A stretch of 64,000 nt of DNA from Loripinus fragilis (lineage: Eukaryota; Mollusca; Bivalvia; Lucinida; Lucinidae), in contig OZ026516.1 of NCBI GenBank assembly GCA_964019695.1, positions 77,827,018 through 77,891,017 of the forward strand, read 5' to 3'. A program made the translations under genes and the position numbers. Below the pieces are notes generated by a model. That model worked only from the letters and a program-made list of their open reading frames with translations. It did no database searches and was not told the DNA's origin. Numbering within the stretch: the stretch's first letter is position 1; each line of letters opens with the position of its first letter. Of this stretch, positions 57,501-57,942 are shown one piece after another.

Positions 57501-57942
57501 TCTATAGGAGCAGTCTGTTCTGGGTCCACACTGTTTGCTTCTATACTTAATTAGTCAGTAATGTTAGGTAATAATTTCCAGCAGACGACTTCAGCAGATG
57601 ACGTTTTCAGATGCATATTTTTCTTGGCGCTTTAAGGGTTAAAATTTCAAATATTTCTCCTCTTGTTATAAGTCTAACAATCTAAATAACCTTTTTAACT
57701 AAATTTCATTTTTAAAAGAACTTCTATTACTTATTGCATATTGTTGTATTATATTACAGCTGCGTGTGAAGGTCTCTGACCCGGCCACTCCTGATAGAGC
57801 CTCATATCAATGGATACTTATAAACGTTAACAGAAATGTCTGGGCACCAAGATTTGGCCAAGACACTTACTTTGAAACTATTGGTGATGATGCTGGCAAG
57901 GGCTATACTGTCATAATAGTGAATGCCACAGATGAAGATGGT
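1559..57942 (+). CDS. Giant cadherin-repeat protein gene, internal part, 25 exons
   Basis: The gene encodes an extracellular adhesion-type protein made of tandem cadherin (EC) repeats; 25 exons (3,996 bases, 1,332 codons) give 12 complete repeats of about 105 residues plus two halves. Every exon is phase 0 at both ends, starts after AG, ends before GT, and joins in frame with no stop. Long exons (60-67 codons) alternate with short ones (41-45 codons). Cadherin hallmarks are visible: xxD near the end of repeats, P-x-F at repeat starts, a following glutamate, DxD just before each long exon's donor, and FxIDxxTG-like strands in short exons. The DxNDN linker motif is absent throughout, and there is no cysteine. 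N- and C-terminal exons (signal peptide, membrane and cytoplasmic parts) are outside the window, so the subfamily (Fat-like, Dachsous-like, cadherin-23-like or lineage-specific) cannot be decided. The family is near certain; the paralogue is unknown. Confidence 0.93.
2310..3650. repeat. 33-bp minisatellite resembling the exon 2 start, split by an element
   Basis: Units of exactly 33 bases (atgttcaggaccaatagta...) start at 2352, 2385, 2418 and 2451, and again at 3576 and 3609 after an inserted element (2483-3572). The unit aligns with the exon 2 acceptor and first 20 coding bases (atgttacag/GATCCACTGTATTAC), about 14 of 20 exon positions matching. This suggests an old exon-edge duplication. 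Earlier, more degenerate units extend to about 2310. Confidence 0.75.
2483..3572. mobile_element. 1,090-bp TIR element with TA target duplication
   Basis: Inverted ends gggtaaaaacatcgaa and ttcgatgtttttaccc are flanked by TA on both sides, as in Tc1/mariner-type insertions. It interrupts the 33-bp minisatellite, whose phase resumes after it. Internal copies of gtccgaatttccc occur several times. The 91-codon reverse open frame inside (2672-2947) has no recognisable domain, so it is probably non-autonomous. Confidence 0.75.
3672..3794 (+). CDS. Cadherin gene exon 2 (short type)
   Basis: 41 codons, from GATCCACTG after atgttacag to CTACAG before gtaaga. It encodes the middle of an EC repeat: DPLYYYMG, then the strand-turn YFTLVASTGMLRL (the usual FxIDxxTGxIxV) and a degenerate LDRE position. 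The acceptor region resembles the unit of the 33-bp minisatellite just upstream, which appears to be derived from it. Confidence 0.88.
3989..4236. mobile_element. TTAA MITE, family B copy 1
   Basis: About 245 bases bounded by ttaacacttaaagggcc and gcgcattaagggttaa, with a central perfect palindrome ctgctcctataggagcag and repeated tctgctga words. TTAA flanks and CCC...GGG ends are as in piggyBac-type elements. Non-coding. Confidence 0.8.
4375..4600. repeat. Half copy of dispersed repeat E
   Basis: Matches the reverse complement of 34395-34620 (words gtaaatcaac, aaaaaaattctggc, gagtgacactgtt). It is truncated relative to the palindromic copy at 34395-34850. Confidence 0.6.
4623..5178. mobile_element. 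556-bp TA-flanked MITE (family F)
   Basis: Inverted ends ctgagggaaaatagtttagc and gctaaacttttttccctcag are flanked by TA. No coding capacity. It fits a non-autonomous Tc1/mariner-type element; no second copy was recognised here. Confidence 0.75.
5330..5650. repeat. Dispersed repeat G, copy 1
   Basis: Shared lines include atgccatgcaataaaat, gtggtttacagatt, gataaatagaatctaaca and aaacatgagcactc. A small hairpin (aataaaatgctagacaagc...) sits near the right end. Related sequence occurs at 25560-25850, 35850-36115, 47120-47395 and 54325-54385, several times ending right at an exon. Confidence 0.7.
5857..6048 (+). CDS. Cadherin gene exon 3 (long type)
   Basis: 64 codons between tctttccag and gtaatc. 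It ends one EC repeat with AYAHDNR and strand TQILIRV, has the linker VDLDEAPRF (first aspartate kept, NDN lost), starts the next with LLEETAKAG and ends on FDSDLE, the DxD motif. Together with exon 1 (second half) and exon 2 it completes the first full EC repeat in the window. Confidence 0.9.
6049..7433. other. Intron 3
   Basis: It contains the fold-back 6395-6545. The rest (about 6550-7430) holds no repeat or exon that I recognise; the 68- and 60-codon open frames around 6990-7170 overlap antiparallel and look like chance. Confidence 0.6.
6395..6545. repeat. Fold-back repeat I, copy 1
   Basis: Perfect hairpin: ggaaaatggagcatttgctc pairs with gagcaaatgctccattttcc across a 2-6 base loop. The flanks (aaaagtattcaaaactta) recur at 46800-46930 and 55770-55935. 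Confidence 0.75.
7434..7565 (+). CDS. Cadherin gene exon 4 (short type)
   Basis: 44 codons between gtgttacag and gtaagt. It encodes GNYTFKLVGAPP, then FMFRVDEYSGLITL, the EC turn with SG in place of TG. The last 80 bases and the first 15 intron bases are repeated three more times directly downstream, so four near-identical donors lie 95 bases apart. The first donor gives the phase-0 join expected from every other exon. Confidence 0.9.
7486..7865 (+). repeat. 95-bp tandem array of the exon 4 end and donor, 4 copies
   Basis: Units begin at 7486, 7581, 7676 and 7771, exactly 95 bases apart: 80 bases of exon 4 end plus 15 intron bases (gtaagtatgaggtat). Donor sites occur at 7566, 7661, 7756 and 7851. 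Copies differ by only a few bases near the exon end. As 95 is not a multiple of 3, use of a later donor would shift the frame. Confidence 0.92.
8292..8396. repeat. Fold-back hairpin
   Basis: Arms catgaatactttgggtctc and its near reverse complement gagactcgaagtattcatg enclose the palindromic centre gtgaagcccaagggcttcac. Confidence 0.75.
9227..9525. repeat. MITE-like element, family J copy 2
   Basis: It runs from tgcggatccagag, with a poly-G run at 9241-9255, to tctgggtccgcactt, and shares long lines with 1190-1499. A 106-codon open frame across it is repeat-derived. Confidence 0.7.
9568..9713. repeat. Fold-back repeat K2, copy 1
   Basis: Outer arms gtgtgaggatgg and ccactatcacactc, inner arms ending at gaggcaagcctcgtgaagcc. 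It shares arm sequence with 54088-54232, and more weakly with 22575-22720. Confidence 0.65.
9711..13285 (+). repeat. 55-bp minisatellite, 65 copies, each with the exon 5 acceptor and start
   Basis: The unit is 23 bases of intron end (tctatatattgtttcttgtg-tag) followed by the first 32 bases of exon 5. Copy starts run from 9734 to 13254, a distance of 3,520 bases or exactly 64 periods, so no indel has been fixed. Variants are single bases: gtgtag or gtttag, gacag or gtcag, and a ggagaaatatg form. A seven-unit block recurs 385 bases later (cttgaactgg at 11824 and 12209, each followed by the aaatatg variants). All copies keep the AG. Only the last joins the full exon. Confidence 0.97.
13254..13454 (+). 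CDS. Cadherin gene exon 5 (long type)
   Basis: 67 codons from CTTGAGCTGGAG to GATGGC before gtaagt. Motifs are VYDSKYP (AxD), linker VNPNAPIF, glutamate in VNESEG and DxD in EDPDG. The acceptor used must be the last of 65 tandem copies: only this copy runs into the rest of the exon. An upstream copy read through would meet a stop in the next unit. Confidence 0.92.
13542..14742 (-). mobile_element. Tc1-like transposon, 1,201 bp, defective
   Basis: Inverted ends cactgacccaaa and tttgggtcagtg (about 25 bases in all) lie between TA duplications at 13540-13541 and 14743-14744. The reverse strand carries pieces of a Tc1/mariner transposase, so this is a class II cut-and-paste element inside intron 5, now inactive. 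Confidence 0.92.
13799..14448 (-). pseudogene. Tc1-like transposase, broken
   Basis: The N-terminal 95 codons (14448 down to 14161) show the helix-turn-helix DNA-binding region of Tc1-like transposases (AHHFGCSRQTIHYLMNRY, then GRARVTT). Further on, another frame reads FQHGNARPHTTR, where the family has a catalytic aspartate in D-N-A-R-P-H. It continues to NPIEHV, stop, DEFGRRVR; the family has tryptophan at that stop, and the NPIE glutamate remains. Thus there is a frame change, stops, a lost aspartate and a missing middle section. Confidence 0.88.
14745..16446. other. Middle of intron 5, little recognised
   Basis: A partial arm of repeat A (about 14765-14880, ttgagacggttcgtttgag) is the only repeat I recognise. 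The open frames at 15308 and 16004 show no domain or splice context. Confidence 0.5.
16447..16686. mobile_element. Palindromic MITE H, copy 1
   Basis: Ends tgagccgcggcatgagattt and aaatctcatgcactggctca are inverted, flanked by TA. Internal palindrome ctgatcagactgcgcgtatgc. Copies at 21314-21553, 23743-23983 and 46045-46280. Confidence 0.75.
16890..17024 (+). CDS. Cadherin gene exon 6 (short type)
   Basis: 45 codons between gttttttag and gtaagt. It reads ERVRYSVF, then FFFLDENTGALKV, a canonical EC strand with intact TG, then a loop ending PNTYS. It joins exons 5 and 7 in phase 0. Confidence 0.92.
17262..17640. repeat. 32-bp minisatellite, about 12 copies
   Basis: Unit gctgatcagaccagatagtg plus aataacaaatgt, exact 32-base spacing from 17267 to 17619. 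It lies 240 bases past exon 6 and is not related to exon sequence. The same words occur singly near 29270, so it grew from a dispersed repeat. Confidence 0.9.
17886..18185. mobile_element. TA MITE D copy 1, abutting the exon 7 acceptor
   Basis: The left end ctacagtaaaaaccg and internal palindromes gcagaatgctcc/ggagcattctgc identify the family; the centre is expanded by extra copies of the gcatcctttggagcattctg word. The right end (aagaaaggtttgactttat) runs directly into ttttcag of exon 7. Confidence 0.75.
18189..18389 (+). CDS. Cadherin gene exon 7 (long type)
   Basis: 67 codons between attttcag and gtgagt. Motifs are QATDERG with a possible N-glycosylation site NSS, linker LRLADDVIPIF, then YTIFFDQD, where aspartate replaces the usual glutamate. 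It ends ARDANLQ, with a weakened DxD. The acceptor directly follows the end of a palindromic MITE (17886-18185). Confidence 0.9.
18427..18752. repeat. Irregular 30-36-bp minisatellite, about 10 copies
   Basis: Repeats of gtctgagtatcacatgtgac plus aatgagagag with variable spacing, starting about 40 bases after the exon 7 donor. The unit is intronic, not exon-derived. Confidence 0.8.
19249..19640 (+). mobile_element. tRNA-derived SINE a, copy 1
   Basis: The head cgcagtcggtaacatgtctag resembles an A box, followed by a B-box-like region. The body shares gagattgatcatgaaataat and attctcctcccttcc with 24450-24778 and 38241-38560. The tail is rearranged, with cttgtacatgaaaagtttgg-like words repeated. 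Confidence 0.7.
19741..19936. mobile_element. TA MITE D, copy 2
   Basis: Ends ctacagtaaaacatgtctta and gacaggttttactgta, flanked by TA, with half of the central palindrome (gcagaatgctccaag). It ends 64 bases before exon 8. Confidence 0.8.
20001..20135 (+). CDS. Cadherin gene exon 8 (short type)
   Basis: 45 codons between gttattgcag and gtaggt. It encodes GELVYVSTGDP, then YFQITTDRAF and LGRISVKKNLSL. The TG turn is replaced by LG, with a one- or two-residue insertion. NLS is a potential N-glycosylation site. The donor GTAGGT is non-consensus but gives the only in-frame join. Confidence 0.87.
20783..20922. repeat. Fold-back with 65-70-base arms
   Basis: gatcacacatgtttttt... pairs with ...aaacaaacatgtgtgatc. 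The centre is catgaggccgataggccgag, very like the centre of 454-629 although the arms differ. Confidence 0.8.
21314..21553. mobile_element. Palindromic MITE H, copy 2
   Basis: Ends tgagcctcaacatgagattt and aaatcacatgtcttggctca, with central tctgatcagagtctttgctgg. Confidence 0.75.
21847..22038 (+). CDS. Cadherin gene exon 9 (long type)
   Basis: 64 codons between tctctttcag and gtaagt. Motifs are EAYDSAK (AxD), linker IRNKFRPEF (RN class, no DxNDN), glutamate in VLETRPTG, then NASDPDG, a canonical DxD end with a possible N-glycosylation site. Confidence 0.92.
22310..22510. mobile_element. Palindromic repeat A, copy 1
   Basis: Central fold-back: gggtgctcaaaagaaac...catctcattgagacg...gttcttttgagtaccc. 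Flanks ttcttacccatcagtttaa and atgttttggttgagaaataag recur in copies at 24340-24850, 26815-27030 and 52555-52755. Confidence 0.75.
22575..22720. repeat. Degenerate fold-back K2, copy 2
   Basis: gaaatccatcccccagg on the left and ctatgggacagtttttgc...cacctcacact-like sequence on the right resemble 54088-54232, but pairing is poor. Confidence 0.4.
23254..23466. mobile_element. TTAA MITE, family C copy 1
   Basis: Bounded by ttaacccataaagcacc and ggcactttaagagtaa. Perfect inner palindrome: gagaatcgtctgcc/agcagacaattctc, with cttatt arms. It ends 90 bases before exon 10. Confidence 0.8.
23557..23691 (+). CDS. Cadherin gene exon 10 (short type)
   Basis: 45 codons between atgatttcag and gtaagt. It reads NEVHFFMKPDSES, then FFSVEQDGQITV, with DG in place of TG. 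A palindromic repeat starts about 50 bases past the donor and a TTAA MITE ends 90 bases before the acceptor. Confidence 0.89.
23743..23983. mobile_element. Palindromic MITE H, copy 3
   Basis: Ends ggagtcacaacatgagattt and aaatcacatgtcacgactca. It starts about 50 bases past the exon 10 donor. Confidence 0.7.
24340..24850. mobile_element. Repeat A copy 2, split by a SINE
   Basis: The left half ends ...gagtactcacaacat and the right half resumes at atgttttggtcgagaaataag. Joined, they match the intact copy at 22310-22510. The interruption is the SINE at 24450-24778. Confidence 0.8.
24450..24778 (+). mobile_element. tRNA-derived SINE a, copy 2, with target duplication
   Basis: Flanked by the 7-base duplication acaacat (24443-24449 and 24779-24785). 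The head has A-box-like cagtcagtaacgtgtctggc and B-box-like ggttcacgagtttgatcc. The tail ends in aaccaacaaaaccaacaaaa, an A-rich repeat. Best-preserved copy of this SINE in the window. Confidence 0.82.
25235..25426 (+). CDS. Cadherin gene exon 11 (long type)
   Basis: 64 codons between tatttacag and gtaaac. Motifs are TVGDRGN (AxD position), strand LSVTIYV, linker VDRDKQNPIF, glutamate in IPETRR and ATDRDLRPL, where DxD is followed by a short extension. The donor gtaaac is weaker than most in this gene. Confidence 0.9.
25560..25850. repeat. Dispersed repeat G, copy 2
   Basis: Shares atgccatgcaataaaat, aaataaatagaatctaaca and ttaaacttgttgcgaaaaag with the other G copies. Here it is not adjacent to an exon: exon 12 lies about 390 bases further on. 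Confidence 0.65.
26243..26365 (+). CDS. Cadherin gene exon 12 (short type)
   Basis: 41 codons from AGTGAAATC after gtttttcag to TACCAG before gttagt. It encodes SEINYMAVSDA, then FYVDLRTGEVKV, a canonical turn, and NLTLSVDRNYQ, which keeps part of the LDRE motif. A second in-frame acceptor 18 bases upstream (after tgcag, exon start 26225) would add six residues. I prefer 26243 because its pyrimidine tract is better and it aligns with the starts of the other short exons. Confidence 0.85.
26409..26613. mobile_element. TA MITE D, copy 3
   Basis: Ends tacagtaaacctgtg and cacacgttttactgta, with the perfect central palindrome gcagaatgctcc(aagg)ggagcattctgc. It starts 43 bases after exon 12. Confidence 0.82.
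26815..27030. mobile_element. Palindromic repeat A, copy 3
   Basis: Reverse orientation: ttatttctcaaccaaaacat, then the centre gaaccatctcgatgagacgg, then actgatgggtaagaaaat. Confidence 0.75.
27539..28221. mobile_element. 683-bp element with long inverted repeats
   Basis: Ends cagggtggccaatgtatgtc and (reverse complement) cagggtggccaacgtacatc. Arm pairing continues inward for roughly 200 bases: gcagttacc/ggtaactgcc and catcttttcatgaacttca/tgaagttcatgtaaagatg. The two 98-99-codon open frames inside are without domains. No clear target duplication was seen. Confidence 0.8.
28378..28587. mobile_element. TTAA MITE, family C copy 2
   Basis: Bounded by ttaacccttaaagcgcc and ggcactttaaggtttaa, with the gcagacgacaaattttgcaa arm and a central gagaatcgcctgccagc palindrome. 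Confidence 0.82.
28745..29010. repeat. About 69-bp tandem repeat, 4 copies
   Basis: The unit holds tctagtgaattatttctataa and ttctgctgggtgaatatg; starts near 28822, 28891 and 28961 give 69-70-base spacing. Copies are moderately diverged. Confidence 0.75.
30015..30350. repeat. Dispersed repeat containing a MITE B-like part, copy 2
   Basis: The left part (ttagtccttaaaacgcc to cgctttaagggttaa) is a shortened family B MITE. The right part matches 285-445 up to gcccagatatgaatatta. Confidence 0.65.
33263..33308. repeat. Poly-C tract
   Basis: An almost uninterrupted run of C with two A interruptions. Length is likely variable between individuals and uncertain in any assembly. Confidence 0.9.
33420..33600. 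repeat. Dispersed repeat, partner at 59185-59365
   Basis: Shares tttgtcttcctggtgtctc, gtctgcagtttgtga and gaagagagagctg with 59185-59365, about 80 percent by eye. No coding function recognised. Confidence 0.65.
33981..34168. repeat. Dispersed repeat, partner at 43490-43657
   Basis: Shares agttcttttagactgcatca, tccaaatgcttttcccc and aaatccctga with 43490-43657. Confidence 0.7.
34395..34850. mobile_element. Palindromic repeat E
   Basis: Ends gccagaattttttttttt...gatttac and gtaaatcaacttat...aattctggc are inverted; the centre is a fold-back around gaccagtcaactggtc. A half copy lies at 4375-4600. Confidence 0.7.
35850..36115. repeat. Dispersed repeat G, copy 3, next to exon 13
   Basis: Contains tggtttacagatttcggtaa, gataaatagaatcttaca and the aaaatgctcagcaagcctag hairpin. 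It runs into the exon 13 acceptor at 36119. Confidence 0.65.
36120..36305 (+). CDS. Cadherin gene exon 13 (long type)
   Basis: 62 codons between ctttttcag and gtaagt, following the longest intron (9,754 bases). Motifs are SAYDTFF (AxD), strand TTVHINV, linker VTRNDLGPRF, glutamate in VNEYTEVG and VDQDG at the DxD end. The last 75 bases plus 22 intron bases are duplicated once directly downstream. Confidence 0.91.
36231..36425 (+). repeat. 97-bp duplication of the exon 13 end and donor, 2 copies
   Basis: Copy 2 (36328-36402) repeats the last 75 exon bases with three changes, followed by gtgagt in place of gtaagt. It would read to the same DxD end with R for G. Confidence 0.9.
36441..36594. 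repeat. Fold-back with 70-base arms
   Basis: agaatactaggtgagtgtct pairs with agacgcgagcctggtattct; the centre is cgcggggcttgccgagcg. Confidence 0.75.
37061..38124. mobile_element. pogo/Tigger-like element, 1,064 bp
   Basis: Left end cagtcgactctcgttaactc and right end gaggtatcgagagtagactg are inverted and flanked by TA. Ends starting CAGTCGA with a ctcgttaactc-type continuation are typical of pogo/Tigger elements. No transposase is recognisable inside, so it is a relic or non-autonomous. Confidence 0.7.
38241..38560 (+). mobile_element. tRNA-derived SINE a, copy 3
   Basis: The head gcacagtcggtaacaagactg and body gagattgatcatgaaataat, attctcctcccttcc and tactggttaactgcttgttc match the copy at 24450-24778. 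It ends in an A-rich tail. Confidence 0.8.
38878..39262. mobile_element. TA MITE D copy 4, carrying a nested MITE C
   Basis: Ends aacagtaaaacctgtctta and gacaggttttactgc, central gcagaatgctcc/ggagcattctgc. Between its left arm and centre lies a family C element (38935-39123). It ends 41 bases before exon 14. Confidence 0.78.
38935..39123. mobile_element. TTAA MITE, family C copy 3, nested
   Basis: Begins aaagcaccaatcacgactgc (outermost bases missing) and ends ggagctttatggattaa, with gcagctgacaacaaattttg and the cttatt arms. Confidence 0.72.
39304..39429 (+). CDS. Cadherin gene exon 14 (short type)
   Basis: 42 codons between a poly-T acceptor (ttttttcag) and gtaaga. It reads DVVFYNIVGPN, then YFRLNTRTGWISI, a canonical EC turn, ending IDIYE. 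A TA-type MITE carrying a nested TTAA MITE ends 41 bases upstream of the acceptor. Confidence 0.91.
39430..40104. other. Intron 14
   Basis: Short intron. Fragments of repeat A (ctcaaaagagctgtctcaat near 39613, caaactatatgttgtggg near 39891) and a J-like word (ggccactattcgaatggcat) are all I recognise. Confidence 0.55.
40105..40296 (+). CDS. Cadherin gene exon 15 (long type)
   Basis: 64 codons between ctttttacag and gtgagt. Motifs are EARDFRT (AxD), strand TMTVLVV, linker RNVYPTF, glutamate in VVSELEP and AQDTDLLEG (DxD plus extension). A TTAA MITE begins 50 bases past the donor. Confidence 0.91.
40347..40562. mobile_element. TTAA MITE, family C copy 4
   Basis: Bounded by ttaacccataaagagcc and ggctctttagaggttaa. 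Inner palindrome gaaaatcgtctgct/gtagacaattttc. It begins 50 bases after exon 15. Confidence 0.8.
41040..41239. mobile_element. 200-bp TIR element
   Basis: Ends gaaccaaatataagggaacc and, inverted, gagccaacaataagggaatc. Non-coding; no second copy seen. Confidence 0.5.
41285..41351 (+). pseudogene. Decayed copy of exon 16
   Basis: Preceded by an acceptor-like cttatttcccag, it reads VLYYNKEGIDSGYFD, then RKS, aligning with LHYSMEGIDNGPGYFK of exon 16 about 410 bases downstream. GAGGGTATTGACA is identical; there are small deletions and the frame is lost after about 20 codons. No matching donor is visible. Confidence 0.75.
41389..41631. mobile_element. TTAA MITE, family B copy 2
   Basis: Bounded by ttaacccttaaagcgtc and ggtgcattaagggttaa, central ctcctataggag palindrome within tctgatctgggtccacactg. 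It ends 65 bases before exon 16. Confidence 0.85.
41697..41819 (+). CDS. Cadherin gene exon 16 (short type)
   Basis: 41 codons between ttatttcag and gtaggc. It encodes SALHYSMEGIDNG, then YFKIDRTSGVVSI, and ends EMEYT. A recognisable decayed copy of this exon lies about 410 bases upstream (41285-41351). A TTAA MITE ends 65 bases before the acceptor. Confidence 0.89.
42045..42232 (+). mobile_element. tRNA-derived SINE c, copy 2
   Basis: The head gcggtggctcatcggtaggg is A-box-like and tgctgaatcaagcctctc B-box-like. The body (cttgagcaagacatatactt, aacccagaa, gttaag) matches 53601-53811 but is more diverged. Confidence 0.65.
42330..43115. repeat. 150-bp tandem repeat, about 5 copies
   Basis: Each unit holds gctctatct(t/c)g, ttcttcaaactttg, ggtttgggattgtagat and aaatttcgtcaaat. 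The gctctatct word recurs at 42501, 42651, 42800 and 42950. Copies are 80-90 percent alike by eye. Confidence 0.85.
43490..43657. repeat. Dispersed repeat, partner of 33981-34168
   Basis: Matches through agttcttttagactgcatca and gatccaaatgcttttccccc. Confidence 0.7.
43779..43961 (+). CDS. Cadherin gene exon 17 (long type)
   Basis: 61 codons between gattttacag and gtaagt. Motifs are AVYDKKI (AxD), NLTVQM with a potential glycosylation site, and linker QRNFNAPIF. In RRNLDWRDK aspartate takes the usual glutamate position. The DxD end is DDADG. Confidence 0.91.
44710..44895. mobile_element. TA MITE D, copy 5
   Basis: Ends tacagtaaaacctgtg and acagattttactgtg, with a reduced central palindrome gcagaatgctccaaaaggagc-like stretch. 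Confidence 0.75.
45012..45216. mobile_element. TA MITE D, copy 6
   Basis: Ends tatacaattaaaactcttg and gagaagatttactgta. Internal caaaacaaagttctttaaga and gagcattctgcaatactttt. More diverged than the other copies and only 115 bases after copy 5. Confidence 0.7.
45434..45556 (+). CDS. Cadherin gene exon 18 (short type)
   Basis: 41 codons between ctattttcag and gtaagt. It encodes DKVTYGFDANTPD, then YFYLVPSTGELLL, a canonical TG turn, then a proline-rich loop ending QTRFE. Confidence 0.92.
45721..45967. mobile_element. TTAA MITE, family B copy 3
   Basis: Bounded by ttaacccttaacgcgcc and ggcgctttaagggtcaa. Contains gtctgcttttctcgtctgct and the ctcctaaaggag centre. Confidence 0.85.
46045..46280. 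mobile_element. Palindromic MITE H, copy 4
   Basis: Close to copy 1 (16447-16686): gagcctctgcagcctccttt, aaatggtgttcagtcagtag and gtatgcgcaggctgatctga are shared almost exactly. Confidence 0.8.
46800..46930. repeat. Fold-back repeat I, copy 2
   Basis: Reverse orientation of 6395-6545: tgcatttgctccaaaag/agcacatgctctatttccc, less perfect. Confidence 0.65.
47120..47395. repeat. Dispersed repeat G, copy 4, next to exon 19
   Basis: Contains ctggtggtttacaaattt, gataaataggatctaaca, attcatgctcttgtatta and the tail aaacctgagcactccttaag, which ends about a dozen bases before the exon 19 acceptor. Confidence 0.7.
47408..47593 (+). CDS. Cadherin gene exon 19 (long type)
   Basis: 62 codons between atgtatttcag and gtaagt. 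Motifs are YASDGRR (AxD), linker DIDQFDPSF, glutamate in IISEKQP and GDTDRR (DxD). The upstream 290 bases belong to a dispersed repeat that also precedes exons 3, 13 and 23. Confidence 0.9.
48636..48885. mobile_element. TTAA MITE, family B copy 4
   Basis: Bounded by ttaacccttaatgcgcc and ggtgctttaagggttaa, with the perfect centre ctgctcctataggagcag. It ends 86 bases before exon 20. Confidence 0.87.
48972..49097 (+). CDS. Cadherin gene exon 20 (short type)
   Basis: 42 codons between cttactttcag and gtatgt. It encodes GIIMYYADGYP, then FFAINETTGEVYV, a canonical turn with the potential glycosylation site NET, ending REFYR. Confidence 0.91.
49515..49690. repeat. Diverged repeat A copies in tandem
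   Basis: gaactgtctcgatgagaggg near 49542 and gaatagtttcaatgagacag near 49642, each within a fold-back context ending in aaaacacatgtcc. Confidence 0.55.
50455..50668. mobile_element. TTAA MITE, family C copy 5, abutting the exon 21 acceptor
   Basis: Bounded by ttaacccttaaagcgca and ggtgcttcatgggttaa; inner arms aaataaggcatgacatttca and aaatatcatgccttattt. Only ttttatattacag separates it from exon 21. Confidence 0.85.
50682..50864 (+). CDS. Cadherin gene exon 21 (long type)
   Basis: 61 codons between atattacag and gtaagt. Motifs are YAYDSGV (AxD), linker VRRNENYPIP (the usual P-x-F phenylalanine is displaced), glutamate in NIDEF and DATDADN (DxD). A TTAA MITE (50455-50668) ends only about 13 bases before the exon, so the branch point probably lies within the element. 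Confidence 0.9.
51263..51405 (+). mobile_element. tRNA-headed SINE b, copy 1
   Basis: gtgtagtggataaaccattg (A-box-like) and gtttgatccccagctgc (B-box-like) align with 59515-59680. Confidence 0.65.
51493..51522. repeat. Poly-C tract
   Basis: About 30 consecutive C. The 142-codon open frame through it is spurious (proline run). Confidence 0.9.
52131..52510. repeat. 72-bp tandem repeat, about 5 copies
   Basis: catatggttggcagcacag recurs at 52204, 52276, 52348, 52420 and 52492, exactly 72 bases apart. As 72 is a multiple of 3, the reverse strand gives a periodic 24-residue open frame, which I judge an artefact of the repeat. Confidence 0.92.
52555..52755. mobile_element. Palindromic repeat A, copy 4
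   Basis: tttgggtgctcaatagaac, tatcttatttagatgg, then acccacaacatatttttgg; the right flank ctcttaacta is shared with copy 1. Confidence 0.7.
53089..53220 (+). CDS. Cadherin gene exon 22 (short type)
   Basis: 44 codons between tttttttcag and gtaatg. It encodes DMIYYDFRVDPND, then FFYVYRGSGEIYL, with SG in place of TG, ending QDSFR. The donor gtaatg is non-consensus but gives the only in-phase join. Confidence 0.88.
53370..53535. mobile_element. Palindromic repeat A, copy 5
   Basis: Perfect central fold-back gggaaccatctcattgagat...ggttc, flanked by tgggtgctc and gagcaccca. Confidence 0.75.
53601..53811 (+). mobile_element. tRNA-derived SINE c, copy 1, with 13-bp target duplication
   Basis: Flanked by agatatgttattt at 53588-53600 and 53812-53824. 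The head holds an A box (tggctcagtggtagagtg) and B box (gggttcgagcc). The tail ends aaacaaacaaaaaacaaa. The acceptor-stem ends do not pair, so this is a SINE rather than a tRNA gene. Sharp target duplication implies a fairly recent insertion. Confidence 0.9.
54088..54232. repeat. Fold-back repeat K2, copy 3
   Basis: Arms ttgtgaggatgaaatagaaa and ttactgtcccatcctcacac-type; inner ctcaggatcac/gtgatccttggg. Shares arms with 9568-9713. Confidence 0.7.
54325..54385. repeat. Tail of repeat G before exon 23
   Basis: aattcaataaaacatgagca then ctcctgtaagatcctctata, nearly identical to 5605-5650. It ends about 20 bases before the exon 23 acceptor. Confidence 0.65.
54404..54583 (+). CDS. Cadherin gene exon 23 (long type)
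   Basis: 60 codons between ctttttcag and gtaagt. Motifs are DITDSGR (AxD), linker VEAVGYPTF and DIVDYTG, where aspartate replaces glutamate. The terminal DxD motif is missing and replaced by NARHPIPA, the only long exon here without an acidic pair at that place. The last 69 bases and the donor are repeated six more times downstream (111-bp unit). Confidence 0.89.
54515..55291 (+). repeat. 111-bp tandem array of the exon 23 end and donor, 7 copies
   Basis: Units start at 54515, 54626, 54737, 54848, 54959, 55070 and 55181, exactly 111 bases: 69 of exon end and 42 of intron. Copies 2-6 have TGA where copies 1 and 7 have CGA (arginine). The fifth copy's donor is mutated to gcaagt. Apart from single changes the array is uniform. 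Confidence 0.95.
55770..55935. repeat. Fold-back repeat I, copy 3
   Basis: ttggagcaaatgctccattt with flank aaaagtatctaaaacttaac as in 6395-6545. Confidence 0.65.
56073..56286. mobile_element. TTAA MITE, family C copy 6
   Basis: Bounded by ttaacccttaaagcgcc and ggcgctttatgggttaa; perfect inner palindrome gagaatcgtctgccagcaga with its complement cgattctc. Best-preserved family C copy. Confidence 0.9.
56341..56571. mobile_element. TA MITE D, copy 7
   Basis: tatacaataaaacttgtctt, aagcggccactcaaaaatag, then a rearranged centre and right end gacgaattttcagtaatgta. Confidence 0.7.
56619..56770. repeat. 21-bp minisatellite, about 7 copies
   Basis: Unit agtttatcagtcaaatatagt. Being a multiple of 3, it creates periodic open frames in two phases. 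Shares the ten-base word ATCAGTCAAA with the start of exon 24, 80 bases downstream. Confidence 0.9.
56851..56979 (+). CDS. Cadherin gene exon 24 (short type)
   Basis: 43 codons between atttttacag and gtaagt. It encodes DQSNLRYELVGEAP, then YYFVIDPISGDIKV, and KYDRTMTYR, which keeps part of the LDRE motif. A 21-bp minisatellite lies about 80 bases upstream and shares ATCAGTCAAA with the exon start. Confidence 0.91.
57395..57642. mobile_element. TTAA MITE, family B copy 5
   Basis: Bounded by ttaacccttaatgcgcc and ggcgctttaagggttaa, with tctgcttttctcgtctgctg. It ends 117 bases before exon 25. Confidence 0.88.
57760..57942 (+). CDS. Cadherin gene exon 25, last seen (long type)
   Basis: 61 codons between tatattacag and gtaagt. 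Motifs are KVSDPAT (AxD), linker VNRNVWAPRF and TIGDDAG, where aspartate takes the glutamate position. NATDEDG is a canonical DxD with a potential glycosylation site. The phase-0 donor requires a further short exon, which I do not find in the remaining 6 kb. Confidence 0.91.
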
